Assembly (NCBI GenBank): GCA_024760905.1
Contig: CM045729.1
Location: 5,903,663 to 5,967,662 of the forward strand
Reading direction: 5' to 3'
DNA from: Plotosus lineatus
Taxonomy: Eukaryota > Chordata > Actinopteri > Siluriformes > Plotosidae
DNA length: 64,000 nucleotides
Shown: in pieces, positions 23,671-35,074 of the stretch
Layout: every line of letters begins with the position of its first letter
How positions within the stretch are numbered: position 1 is the stretch's first letter
Notes under the pieces: model-generated
Databases searched by the model: none
What the model saw: the letters and a program-made list of their open reading frames with translations, nothing else
Told to the model about the DNA's origin: nothing
Translations under genes and position numbers: made by a program

Positions 23671-23809
23671 CGATTCATGGATGTGGTGAAGGAGGACATG
23701 AAGGTCGTTGGTGTAAGAGAAGAAGATACAAAGGATAGGGTGAGATGGAGGCAGATGATTCGCTCTGGCGACCCCTGAAGGGAAAAGCCGAAAGGAAAAG
23801 AAGAAGAAC
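23671..23809 (+). mobile_element. 5'-truncated RTE LINE insertion, 139 bp
   Basis: Last 139 bp of the RTE: cgattcatggatgtggtgaa ... gccgaaaggaaaagaag. A 19-bp target duplication, aacaaattgttatatcaga, lies at 23652-23670 and 23810-23828. It still encodes the C-terminal residues FMDVVKEDMKVVGVREED of the LINE. Confidence 0.9.
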
Positions 23810-23829
23810 AACAAATTGTTATATCAGAG

Positions 23830-25970
23830 TTGTATTAGCCAATAGGATTGGGGCGAACAGTTAGTGGAAGCCTCGACCATGACGCCAGTAGTTAGTTGAG
23901 GGTCCTCATCTGGGCTGCTGACATGATGATGGAATCCAGCTACATGGCAAGCATAGAGCCAGTTTTCCTCAAAAGCCTGTCCCAGCTGCTTATTATTTCT
24001 CTTTCCAATGTCGGAAGTGTGAGCCATAAGTGTGTATGATATGTTTATGTTTATCATTATATGTTCCATACGTTCGTGTATACTAGCAGAGGGCTGTTTA
24101 ATGTATATCAATGTAATATAGTATTATGTGCACTCAATGACTCAATTCCATTTAGATATCGGACCCATTTTATCAGATTGCATCTTCGTAGATGTAAGTA
24201 AAACTGATCTGATGATAAAATGCATTATATTTTCAATACGTTTTCGGTAGAACAGAAGCATCTGAAAGGATTTAATTTTCATTTCAGTTTAACTTTATTT
24301 AACTTCCAATTCAGTACGTTTCAAGTATTGTTTAAGAGAAGTTCAAGTGAAGAAGCTTACATACATCCTTCTGCATGAAAAAACACAATTTTTATTACAA
24401 TTTAGTTCATAACGGGATGGACAAGTAATGAATCCGCACACAATGGGGCAAAATTGCAGTGCAAAAAGTCGTGTATGGTTCGTGTGTATGCAACAGGAAA
24501 ATTCTCAAGTAATTTGCATATTATTTAGTAGCAGGACATACGATTAATTCCAATAAATCAATTCCTATTTGATTTTTGATTTATTAGTTTAATATCTGTA
24601 TCCTGCTTTTCTTGCCCTGACCTTGCCTTTAATGCATTGATATGTCCACATACTATATTCGTGATTTCGTGGAGTCAGGAGAGTGAAATGAACTCCCAGT
24701 GGTGGTGTTTTCAAACAGGCTAATGCAATCCAATGACTTTGAAAATGTAAGTAAAAACTACCTGATAATGAAAATATACGTATGTATATGTGTAAGAGGA
24801 AGTTTGAAAGTGTAGTATTTTATTTCACTTTAAAACTTACGCTGTAATGAGTAGTATTTGTCTTTCCTTTGTTTTTTTATTTATTTAAGTATTTTAATGA
24901 ACAAAACTCATGTTACACAGATGTTTAGAGTAATTATTGAATTACAGAATCCTTTTACAGACCAGTGAATAAGCAAATAAATGTTCCATCTTCTAATAAT
25001 CATGGTCCTGAAACTGAAACAGGACCATTAACCCTGTTAGGGAATAGTTGCCCTGAAGAAGAAAAATTATCCGAGCTATCACATGCCGCTTTAGTCTAAT
25101 TGGATGGATGGAAAATGTGCATCACCATCGCCAGGGGCATTTGTAGAAGGTATGGAAGGGTGTATGGAAAAAGTAATGACTTTTCGCATGCTATTGTGGA
25201 GTAATAAATAAGTCTGAGCTAGTGCTTAGCTCATTTTCCGGCCACTGTTAAGAGGCACAGCCTTTAAGGAATTGAGTTTCATGTTGCATGAAATCATGTT
25301 GCACTGATGCATCATACATGAGCCTGATGTACTAAGATTTTTGAGATTTTAAAAATTATTTTATTTTAGATGTACACAATTTAAAAAATGCTTAACCATA
25401 TATCTGAGTGTCACTGAATAGCATTCAGGTTCTTTATTGTAAAGCTTATAGAAATCCCCTTAAATATACATCATTGAGGACATTGGGCTTGAACAGTTGG
25501 TGCATACCACCAAGCAGGTTTCACATCATGGAACACGTCCTCTGTACTGTCACTGAAATCTGGTTGGTTGCAAGTGATGGGTGGAAACTGGGTACGACTG
25601 AATTGGGAGAAAATGAGGGGGGGGGGGGGGGTTTTAATGAAAATCTACACTTTTTTGGGGACTTCTACAACCAAACAAACACATCAAAGGTAAAACTGAA
25701 GCTTAACCTCCTTGGCAGAGGAAAAAAAATATATGATGTAAAACATCAAATAATGTGCAATTTAATGAGTATTCACAAATAATTGTTTGTTTAAATTTAA
25801 GAGTAAAACTTATAACAGTTTATTTATTTTTCAATGATTATGTATTTGTCCATCACATATTTAAGTGATGCTACTTTCTCATGCAAATATTCTAGTGAAA
25901 ATCATTTCCACAGGCCACCCTTTTCATACAAACAAAGCCCACATATTTGGGAAAAAGTTTGGAATTGCCA
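23830..25970. other. intronic sequence, nothing recognised
   Basis: AT-rich, with a poly-G run at 25618-25631. Open frames, up to 124 codons at 25408-25782, carry no recognisable domain. Confidence 0.3.
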
Positions 25971-25974
25971 GGAA

Positions 25975-26160
25975 AAACTTGTCTTTAGTCTTAATCCTTC
26001 TCGATCTCTCAACTGCCTTTGATGCTGTGAATTAGGACTGTACCATTTATCCTCTGCTCGTTCTCAAACCTTCATTTAGTTTCTATCTCTGCACAATTCC
26101 ATCACAGCAGCAGGTAACAGTGCGACCGTGTGACAAGCAGTATTTAACACGAGGCCTTCA
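25975..26160 (+). pseudogene. L2-like LINE fragment (RT motif A region)
   Basis: gtcttaatccttctcgatct then ctcaactgcctttgatgct translates as LILLDLSTAFDAVN, the LLDLSAAFDTV catalytic motif A of L2-type reverse transcriptases, followed at once by a stop. A short scrap, not functional. Confidence 0.6.
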
Positions 26161-26423
26161 CACGTCTGTGCTAATTCAGCATGGTGTTATTAAAGAAGTG
26201 ATAAATCTACAGAAATGATAGCAGTCCAGTTCTGTAGTCCTTGCGGTCTGATGATGCAGCAGCTCGTTTTCCTGCCTGTGTTCTTGTTTCTTGCAAAAAA
26301 AAATTCAAGAATGACTTGTAACCATGGTTTCACCTTCATCCTGTATTACAAGACGTTTTATTAAAAGTGTAAAGAAACACCAAGCTTGGGATGAGGATGC
26401 AAGGAATGCTGATGTTTTGAGTG

Positions 26424-26427
<4 letters not shown>

Positions 26428-26503
<76 letters not shown>
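26428..26503. repeat. (TA)n microsatellite
   Basis: About 75 bp of TA just upstream of a SINE 5' end. Confidence 0.9.
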
Positions 26504-26506
<3 letters not shown>

Positions 26507-26521
26507 TCAGCCCCTCCAAAG

Positions 26522-26849
26522 GAGCAGTGGTGGTCTAGTGGATAGGGTGCAGGATCGCTGATCCTAAGGTTGGGGGTTCGAGTCCCCACAGGGTTGTCAC
26601 TGTCCCCCCAGTGCAGCTAACTGGGTTATCAAAGGCGGGCCATGTCTGTCACTGTCTATGGTGAGAGGTTCATGTAAAAGAACCATTGCTGACTTTCGTA
26701 AAGAGTAGCTGCAAAGCCGTCACCGTGTTTCTGTCCCTTGCGAAAGGGTTGTGACAGGAAGGGCATCCGACGTAAAAACCTCTGCCAAATCAAATGTGCG
26801 AATCAGATGATTCACTGTGGCGACTCCCGAGAAAGGGAAAAGAAGAAAA
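26522..26849 (+). mobile_element. tRNA-derived SINE, type A2 (RTE-type tail)
   Basis: Head gcagtggtggtctagtgg, box B gggttcgagtccccac; body ctaactgggttatcaaagg; tail gtgacaggaagggcatcc, gaatcagatgattcactgtg, gcgactcccgagaaaggg, aaaagaagaaaa. The tail end matches the RTE 3' end. A Tigger-like MITE follows immediately. Confidence 0.85.
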
Positions 26850-26851
26850 TA

Positions 26852-27522
26852 CAGTCGGCCCCTAACTTACGAAATTAACCCGTTCCAGAGCCCTTTTCGT
26901 AACGCACGGATTTCGTATGTAGGGGTGGCATCTTACATGTTAAACACCAAATTCGTTCCAAGGATCCAGTCTTTGGACTGGATAAACCCCATAAACCCTT
27001 TAAAAATGATAAAAGTACACCAATTTTGGATGAAATGTGTATTAAAAGTAAAAGAAAATTATTTATTAAACCATTTAAACATTTTATTAACATATTAAAC
27101 CATTTTATTAACATATTTATTAATTAAACCATTATTAAACATTTTTTATTAACGCACACCACACACACCTCTCTCTCTCTCTCTCTCTCTCGCTCTATCT
27201 CTCTCGCGCGTGCACTGCGGGCTACACCCACAAGACGTGGAATTCAAAGCGCATTCCCTGCTTGACAAACTCAACTTTAATTTGATTCCTTGAGGGATCG
27301 GAATTCCAGATGAGCTCAAATGCGCCCACATTCATTAAACATTTACTTTATTAAACAACTTAAAAAACTAAAGTGTTATTCCTTCTCTCTCTCTCTCTCT
27401 AGCTCTCTCTCTCGCGCTTGCTGTGGGCCACGCCCACAAGACGTGAATTCAAAGTGCATTCCCTGCTTGACCATTTACTGAATTAAAACAACTTTAAAAA
27501 ACTAAACTAAAGCATTATTCCT

Positions 27523-27555
<33 letters not shown>

Positions 27556-27972
27556 GTCTCCCTTTCGCGCACGCGCTGCAGGCCACGCCCACAAGACGTG
27601 ACTTCAAAGTGCATTCCCTGCTTAATAAACTCAATTTTAATTTGATTCCTTGAGGTCGCAGAATTCCAAATAAGCTCAAATGCACCCAAATTTATTAACC
27701 ATTTACTGAATTAAAACAACTTAAAAAACTAAACTAAAGTGTGAAGCTTCCTTCTGTCTCTATCTGGGAGGCGAGCGGGGCAGGATGTTGAGAGACAGCC
27801 AGTGAGAGAGCAACTCGTTCGTCGTGTGAAATTTTGATTGGCGCGTTTGAACTTTGAATTTCTTTTCGTAAGAGGGGGTTGCTTCGTATCTCGGGGATGG
27901 AAACTCAGGAAAATGGTTTTCGTAACCCGGGGATTTCGTACACAGGGGTCTTCGTAAGTTAGGGGCCGACTG
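26852..27972 (+). mobile_element. Tigger-like MITE (cagtcggcccc family) with internal tandem units
   Basis: Flanked by TA. Ends are cagtcggcccctaacttacg and gtaagttaggggccgactg, perfect inverted repeats of about 20 bp. It contains three tandem units, each with a CT-rich tract, then ccacaagacgtg (27229, 27435, 27590) and gcattccctgctt. Relatives at 29813 and 59994. No coding capacity. Confidence 0.85.
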
Positions 27973-27974
27973 TA

Positions 27975-27975
<1 letters not shown>

Positions 27976-28037
<62 letters not shown>
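27976..28037. repeat. (TA)n microsatellite
   Basis: TA run between the MITE at 26852 and a reversed SINE tail. Confidence 0.9.
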
Positions 28038-28039
<2 letters not shown>

Positions 28040-28160
28040 TTTCCTTTTGGCTTTTCCCTTTCAGGGGTCGCCACAGCGAATCATCTAATTCGCATGTTTG
28101 ATTTGGCATAGGTTTTTATTTCGGATGCCTTTCCTTTAGCAAGGGGCAAAACTACGCTAT
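28038..28160 (-). mobile_element. SINE type A2, 3' tail only
   Basis: Complement of the A2 tail: ttttggcttttccctttcag, gtcgccacagcgaatcatc, then tttggcatagg and cctttagcaaggggc. The head is missing; (TA)n lies on both sides. Confidence 0.7.
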
Positions 28161-28185
28161 ATATATATATATATATATATATATA

Positions 28186-29740
28186 CTAGTCCTTCTCAAA
28201 AATTAGCATATTGTGATAAAGTTCATTATTTTCTGTAATGTACTGATAAAAATTAAACTTTCATATATTTTAGATTCATTGCACACCAACTAAAATATTT
28301 CAGGTCTTTTATTGTTTTAATACTGATGATTTTGGCATACAGCTCACGAAAACCCAAAATTCCTATCTCAAAAAATTAGCATATTTCATCCGACCAATTA
28401 AAAAAAGTGTTTTTAATACAAAAAAAAAGTCAACCTTCAAATAATTATGTTCAGTTATGCACTCAATACTTGGTCGGGAATCCTTTTGCAGAAATGACTG
28501 CTTCAATGCGGCATGGCATGGAGCCAATCAGCCTGTGGCACTGCTGAGGTGTTACGGAGGCCCAGGATGCTTCGATAGCGGCCTTAAGCTCATCCACAGT
28601 GTTGGGTCTGGTGTCTCTCAACTTTCTCTTCACAACATCCCACAGATTCTCTATGGGCTTCAGGTCAGGAGAGTTGGCAGGCCAATTGAGCACAGTAATA
28701 CCATGGTCAGTAAACCATTTAGCAGTGGTATTGGCACTGTGAGCAGGTGCCAGGTCGTGCTGAAAAATGAAATCTTCATCTCCATAAAGCTTTTCAGCAG
28801 ATGGAAGCATGAAGTGCTCCAAAATCTCCTGATAGCTAGCTGCATTGACCCTGCCCTTGATAAAACACAGTGGATCAACACCAGCAGCTGACATGGCACC
28901 CCAGACCATCACTGACTGTGGGTACTTGACACTGGACTTCAGGCATTTTGGCATTTCCTTCTCCCCAGTCTTCCTCCAGACTCTGGCACCTTGATTTCCG
29001 AATGACATGCAAAATTTGCTTTCATCCGAAAAAAGTACTTTGTACCACTGAGCAACAGTCCAGTGCTGCTTCTCTGTAGCCCAGGTCAGCCGCTTCTGCC
29101 CCTGTTTCTGGTTCAAAAGTGGCTTGACCTGGGGAATGCGGCACCTGTAGCCCAGTCCACTGCTTCCACAGGTCCCCCAAGGTCCGGAATCGGCCCTTCT
29201 CCACAATCTTCCTCAGGGTCTGGTCACCTCTTCTGGTTGTGCAGCGTTTTCTGCCACACTTTTTCCTTCCCACAGACGTCCCACTGAGGTGGCTTGATAG
29301 AGCACTCTGGGAACAACCTATTCGCTCAGAGATTTCTTTCTGTGTCTTACCCTCTTGCTTGAGGGTGTCAATGATGGCCTTCTGGACAGCAGTCAGGTCG
29401 GCAGTCTTACCCATGATTGCGGTTTTGAGTAATGAACCAGGCTGGGAGTTTTTTAAAGCCTCAGGAATCTTTTGCAGGTGTTTAGAGTTCATTGGTTGAT
29501 TCAGATGATTAGGTTAATAGCTCGTTTAGACTACCTGAACATGATATGCTCATTTTTTGAGACAGGAATTTTGGGTTTTCATGAGCTGTATGCCAAAATC
29601 ATCAGTATTAAAATAATAAAAGACCTGAAATATTTCAGTTGGTGTGCAATGAATCTAAAATATATGAAAGTTTAATTTTTATCAGTACATTACAGAAAAT
29701 AATGAACTTTATCACAATATGCTAATTTTTTGAGGACTAA
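28186..29740 (-). mobile_element. Tc1-like transposon, nearly complete, inserted in (TA)n
   Basis: About 1.55 kb. Inverted ends: tagtcc..aaaaattagcatattgtgat on the left and its complement atcacaatatgctaattttt..ggacta on the right; TIRs extend beyond 150 bp with gtaatgtactgataaaaatt. Inserted in a TA repeat, the expected TA target. It carries one transposase reading region on - (28463-29414), broken by a small deletion. Confidence 0.9.
28463..29414 (-). pseudogene. Tc1-family transposase, frame broken by a deletion
   Basis: Reading on -, the start ATG at 29414 gives MGKTADLTAVQKAIIDTLKQ, then a helix-turn-helix GKTQKEISERIGCSQSALS and a second DNA-binding part GRKKCGRKRCTTRRGDQTLR. Near 29150 the frame changes; the catalytic part follows in another frame with FSDES (first Asp), FQHDLAPAH (second Asp) and SPDLKPIENLWD (Glu). 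Second Asp to Glu spans 34 residues, the D34E spacing of Tc1 enzymes. From recollection of related fish copies, about 60 bp is missing at gtagccca|gtccactgc. The enzyme would cut and paste the element at TA sites; this copy cannot make it whole. Confidence 0.88.
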
Positions 29741-29752
29741 TATATATATATG

Positions 29753-29812
<60 letters not shown>
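29741..29812. repeat. (TA)n followed by (CA)n
   Basis: TA run, then a CA run, between the Tc1 element and the next MITE. Confidence 0.85.
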
Positions 29813-29814
<2 letters not shown>

Positions 29815-30985
29815 GTTGGCCCCCTACTTATGAAATTAATCCGTTTCAGCGCCTGTTGTAAGTAGAGGCGCATTTTACATGTAAAATGCCTGATTTGTTC
29901 CAAGGCTCCCAACACTACCCCCATAAACCCTTTAAAAATGATAAAAGTACACCAATTTTCTATGAAATATGTGTTAAAAGTAAAAGAAAATTATTTATTA
30001 AACCATTTAAACATTTTATTAACATATTTATTAATTAAACCATTATTCAACATTTTTTATTAACGCACTTCTTCTTGTCTTTCGGCTGTTCCCTTCAGGG
30101 GTCCCATATACATACACACAGACACACACAACACTGTCTCTCTCTATCTCTCTCTGTCTCTCTCTCTCTCTCACACTCACACACTCACAATACACATTAA
30201 ATGTGTATTGTGGCGAGCTCTGCTGAATGTGGGCTCTGCCCACATGCAGGACACCAGAGCATTTTAAAACGGGGAATTCAAAGCGCATTTCATAAAAGAG
30301 GTTTGACCAATGGTTTTTTAAAAATCCGGCCGAGAGATCATCAACATTTATTTGTACGCTTTCGGAGGGGGGAGGGGGGAGGGGGGTAAAAAAAAGAGTA
30401 CTCTCTGTGTGCTTGGGAAAATGTTGAAAATGTTGAACTGCCCCTAAATGTTTAAATGGACGGGATGTTTTATTTATAGCGGAATTACAGTACCTCTTTC
30501 AATGATCAGAGGTCCTCATTCAATATTAACTTGCTTCCTTGCGAGATCGGAGGTCTTGTTCCACAGTGCACTCTGTTTTCCTTCGCTTTAAGGTCTACTT
30601 CGGCTTCAATATTGTCCCGATTGTAGAGGGGTTTCGGCGATAACGAAATATAACACTGCAATGATCTCAAACCAAGCCAACAGTCCTCTTCAAGTCTCCT
30701 CACGCGTGTGGCGTCGAAAAGGTATGGGTACAGTAATGGGTACAGGTCAGCTCCCTCCTGGCCAATGGGAGGCTAGCGGGGTGGGATGTTGGGAGACCGC
30801 CAATGAGAGAACAACTCACCTATCGTGTGAAATTTTGATTGGCGCATTTGAATTGTGAATGGCGCGTTTGGTGCTTTTCATAAGAGGGGGTTGTTTTTGT
30901 ATACAGAGGACGAAAAGTTAGGAAAATGTTTTTCGTAACCCGGGGTTTTCGTACCCAGGGGGTCTCGTAAGTAGGGGGCCGACTG
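29813..30985 (+). mobile_element. Tigger-like MITE (cagtcggcccc family)
   Basis: Ends cagttggccccctacttatg and cgtaagtagggggccgactg|ta. Parallel to 26852-27972 (ctccaaggctcccaac, aatgataaaagtacacc, ttttgattggcgca). One CT-rich tract and a short RTE tail scrap (30067-30104) are inside. It has only one of the tandem units of its relative. Confidence 0.8.
30067..30104 (-). repeat. RTE LINE 3' terminal scrap
   Basis: cttcttcttgtctttcggc then tgttcccttcaggggtcc, the last 38 bp of the RTE family, inside the MITE. Confidence 0.6.
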
Positions 30986-31330
30986 TATATATATATATAT
31001 ATATATCTATATTTATCTATCTATCTATATACAGTAGGCCCTCATTATTCACGGGGGTTCGGTTCTGGCCCCTCCCGCAAATGAAGATAATCCGCGAGTT
31101 CTGTACCCGGAAGTAAAGTCCCATGTATCATATTACATGCGCGAATGATCAATCGGAACTAAAATACTATGTATCTATTACATGTGCTAGAAGATGCTTC
31201 TTAAACACATTGTATAGGCAGTCTTTATCATTAATACAATATAATGTCGTAAAATGTACTGATGATTAAGAAAAACTGAACTTTTTTACTGTGATGTTTA
31301 TTGATAATAAAATGTAAACATTATACAGCG

Positions 31331-31334
<4 letters not shown>

Positions 31335-31393
<59 letters not shown>
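31335..31393. repeat. (TA)n microsatellite
   Basis: TA run at the 5' junction of the RTE insertion. Confidence 0.9.
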
Positions 31394-31399
<6 letters not shown>

Positions 31400-33034
31400 G
31401 CAGGAGTGTGTACAAAAGAAGAGGTTATCTAAGAAGAAGTGGGAAACTGAGAGGACCGAAGAGAGTAAATAGGAGTACAGGGAGACAGTGTAAGGCGAAG
31501 GTAGCGGCGTCAAAGGCCAAACAGATGGCGTATGATGACTTGTATGCTAGGTTGGACAGTAAGGAGGGAGAAAATGATTTATACATGTTGTGACAGCAGA
31601 GGAATAGAGATGGGAAGGACGTGCAGCAAGTTAGAGTGATAAAGGACAGAGAGGGAAATGTATTGACTGATGACAGAAGTGTGCTGGGAAGATGGAAAGA
31701 GTACTTTGAAGAGCTGATGAATGAGGAAAATGAGAGAGAAAAAAGAGTAGAAGAGGTGACTGTTGAGAACCAGGAAGTAGCAAAGATTAGTACGGGAGAA
31801 GTGAGGAGGGCATGGAAGAGGATGAAGAGTGGAAAGGCAGTTGGCCCTGATGACATACCGGTGGAGGTATGGAAGTGTCGAGGAGAGGTAGATTTTCTGA
31901 CAAGAACATTCAACAAGGTCTTAGAGAATGAGAGGATGCCAGATGAATGGAGAAGTGTGCTTGTTCCCATTTTTAAGAACAAGGGAGATGTGCAGAGTTG
32001 CGGCAACTACAGTTGATGAGCCATACGATGAAGTTATGGGAAAGAATAGTGGAAGCTAGACTAAGAGCAGAGGTCAGCATTTGTGAACAACAGTTTGGTT
32101 TCATGCCAAGAAAGAGCACCACAGATGCAGTGTTTGCTTTGAGGATGTTAATAAAGAAGTACAGAGAAGGTCAGAGGTTGCTGCATTGTGCCTTTGTGGA
32201 TCTGGAGAAAGCATATGACAGGGTGCCAAGAATCTCTATGGAATATGATGTTTGCAGATGACATTGTGATATATAGTGAGAGCAGAGAACAAGTGCAGGA
32301 AAATCTAGAGATGTGGAGGTATGCTCTGGAAAGGAGGGGAATGAAGGTTTGACTCAGAAAAACAGAATACATGTGTGTGAATGACAAGAACCCAAGAGGA
32401 ACGGTGAGGTTACTGGGAGCAGAGATAAAGAAGGTGGAGGATTTCAAGTACTTAGGCTCAACATTCCAGAGCAATAGAGAGTGTGGAAAAGAGGTGAAGA
32501 AGCGTGTGCAGGCAGGTTGGAATGGTTGGAGAGAAAAGTGTCTGGTGTGATTTGCGATAGGAAGGTATTGGCAAGAATGAAGGGAAAAGTGTACAAGACG
32601 GTGATGAGGCCAGCGATGTTGTATGGTTTAGAAACAGTAGCGCTGGGGAAAAGACAGGAGGCAGAGCTGGAGGTAGCAGAGATGAAAATGTTGAGGTTCT
32701 CTTTGGGAGTAACGAGGATGGATAGGATCAGGAATGAGCACATCAGAGGGACAGCACATGTTAGAGGTTTTGGAGACAAAGTCAGAGAGGCTAGATTGAG
32801 ATGGTTTGGACACGTATGGAGGAGGGGTAGTGAGTATATTGGTAGTCGGATGCTGAGATTGGAACTACCAGGCAGAAGGCTTAGTGGAAGACCAAAGAGA
32901 AGATTTATGGATGTGGTGAAAGAGGACATGAAGGTAGTTGGAGTAAGAGTATAAGATAAGGATAGGGTGAGATGGAGGCGGATGGTTCGCTGTGGCGACT
33001 CCTGAAGGGAAAAGCCGAAAGGAAACGAAGAAGA
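31394..33034 (+). pseudogene. RTE-clade LINE, 5'-truncated, with an internal deletion in the RT
   Basis: Encodes RT and C-terminal parts of an Expander-like RTE: MKSGKAVGPDDIPVEVWK near 31824-31877, WRSVLVPIFKNKGDVQSCGN at 31952-32005, FVDLEKAYDRVP near 32196-32231, then in another frame MFADDIVI with the catalytic FADD, and RLRWFGHV at 32797-32820. At 32231 the frame jumps because about 215 bp present in the copy at 39320 (40886-41100) is missing. It ends with the RTE signature cagatg/cggatggttcgctgtggcg and gccgaaaggaaacgaagaag. Inactive. Confidence 0.85.
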
Positions 33035-33868
33035 TATATACATAACAAAATCTCACACACACAAACATTCTTAATATTAATTTCGGTACAGTACTGTACT
33101 AGAATAATAACTCAAAATGGAACCTTCTGTAATGAAATGATAATTGAGATACTAGTTACTAGAAGTATCCAGAATACTAAGGCAGGTTCCATTCTGATGA
33201 TGATATTGTTTCATACAACATTCACTTTCTTAGCACCTCCACAAAAACCCCATGCTACACTCGCTCTGATTGCCTTTTCATTTTTCTTTATGTAGTGGAC
33301 ATAAAGAGTGTATTAAAGTGTACTTTAATTCACTTTATAATGGCACCCTACATCAGCCAAACGTTTTTCTGCCTGAATCATATCAAGCAGTTCTACTTTT
33401 TCATGCAGCCTTTTTCTGGTGCTTCGGCACCTTACCCGAAGCCTGAGCGTTTGGGTGATATAACGGCGCTTAACTGTAATTAAACACACTCACTAAAAAA
33501 GCACATGCACAAAGTGTGCGCGAATGAGGAAAAAAGGTGTTATATCATCTCAACCAATCAGCAGGAGGGAGAACAGCCATTGGCGGAATTTGAATCAAGT
33601 GACAGTTGCTCGACAATCCACGAATATGCGAGGGCGCAAGTGCAAAACCACGAATAGTCAATAGTCTTGTTAATATGTGTGCGTCGCGGTCCAATGCATC
33701 TCAGGGCATATTAAGTAAGAGTGCAGTTTAGGATTCTTGCATGTGAACAGTCTTTAATCTCCAAAGCGTAAATATGTTCATGTGACTCTAAATGTATGAA
33801 GAAGAGTCGTCTGAAGAAAAAGGCTTAAGATGGACAATAGGTGCGAAGCGCATTAAAATTCACATATA

Positions 33869-34419
33869 CAGTCGGATATCCCCAGAATACGAAAAATCCA
33901 GTATACGAAAAACATTTTCCTCAATTTTTTTCCTCTGTATACGAAACAAGTTCTTCTTATGAAAAGCGCCAATTGCGCCATTCAAACATTTCAAACGCGC
34001 CATTCAAACATTCAAACAATAGATGGGGGAAAAGTTATCATGTTGGATGCACTTTGATCCATACTGTGTGTGAGAGAGAGTAAGGTAAGCGCTGTCTCCA
34101 CCTCAACATCCCACCCGGCTGGCCTCCCATTGACTAGGAGGGATGATGCAGCTCAATCTCATTGGTTATCTCCAAACATCCCACCCCACTGGCCTCCCAT
34201 TGGCTAGGAGGGATGACACAGCTCCCTCCCATTGGCTATCTCTCAACATCCCGCCCCCTGGCCTCCCATTGGCTCGGAGGGATGACACCGTCATTCGAAC
34301 TGTGTATGTTTGTGTGAACTTTGTTCATGTTTGTGTGTCATTCCAACTATATCTTATGGCTCAGGCTTTTAAACTTGCAAAAACATTTGTAAGATTATAA
34401 CGCTGCTAAGACATGATCA

Positions 34420-34501
<82 letters not shown>

Positions 34502-34755
34502 GTGTGTGAGATTCCCGGTGAAAGTGATTCCCGGTGTCATGGTCATTGCAAGATTATAACTCTGCTAAGAAGACATGGTCAACACGAAGTAAGTACCTTA
34601 AAAGGTATGCTTTTATAATTTTTAAAGGGTAGTCTTGGGAGCCTGAGAACGAATCCCGCATTTTACATGTAAAATGCACCTCCATTTACGAAAAATCCAG
34701 GTTCCGAAAAAGGCGCTGGGACGGATTAATTTTCTTGGAAGAGGGCGACTATCTG
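33869..34755 (+). mobile_element. Tigger-like MITE with 70-bp tandem units
   Basis: Left end cagtcggatatccccagaat; the right end is degenerate, near agggcgactatctg. Same family as the nested MITE at 22829 (gaaaaacattttcctc, gattataac, tctgctaagaagaca). Three 70-bp units with ggcctcccattg at 34121, 34191 and 34260. A (CA)n run at 34422-34499 expands it. Confidence 0.7.
34422..34499. repeat. (CA)n microsatellite
   Basis: About 78 bp of CA within the 33869 MITE. Confidence 0.95.
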
Positions 34756-35074
34756 TGAGTCTGACATCAGAGGAGGTGTGAAATGCTGGGTATACAGGTG
34801 TTCGAGCTAATGTGTGGGTGTAAATGCGCTTATGTGCTGGCATCGAAGCTGCCCTGAGACAAAGCAGAATGCTGTCATATTGCTTTTATATGTCAATTTC
34901 AGTCCAAAATATGGTCAGTTTCAGTGAAGGATTACAAAAAATTGTACTTTTTTTTTTTTATATCAATGCCATGTTACAAATCGGGTTGGGGTTGAAGGGA
35001 TGGGCACATATGAAGCAGAAACGTATTTAAAAGAACAGCATATTAACGAGACTCTACTGGATACTATCTGTGAA

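Larger units (their letters stand above)
31032..33665 (+). mobile_element. Tigger-like MITE split by an RTE LINE
   Basis: Left end cagtaggccctcattattc..cgggggttcgg after TA. The body shares ttaaacacatt, gattaag and gtgatgtttattgat with the 11154 copy. The RTE element occupies 31394-33034. The right part contains aaccaatcagcaggaggg, as in the copies at 49015 and 51050 (inverted). The right terminus (near gaatatgcgagggcg) is poorly kept, so the end is approximate. Confidence 0.55.

Noticed and set aside
34422..34499. CRISPR-like or satellite array
   Set aside because: It is a plain CA microsatellite; no spacer-repeat pattern exists in the window.
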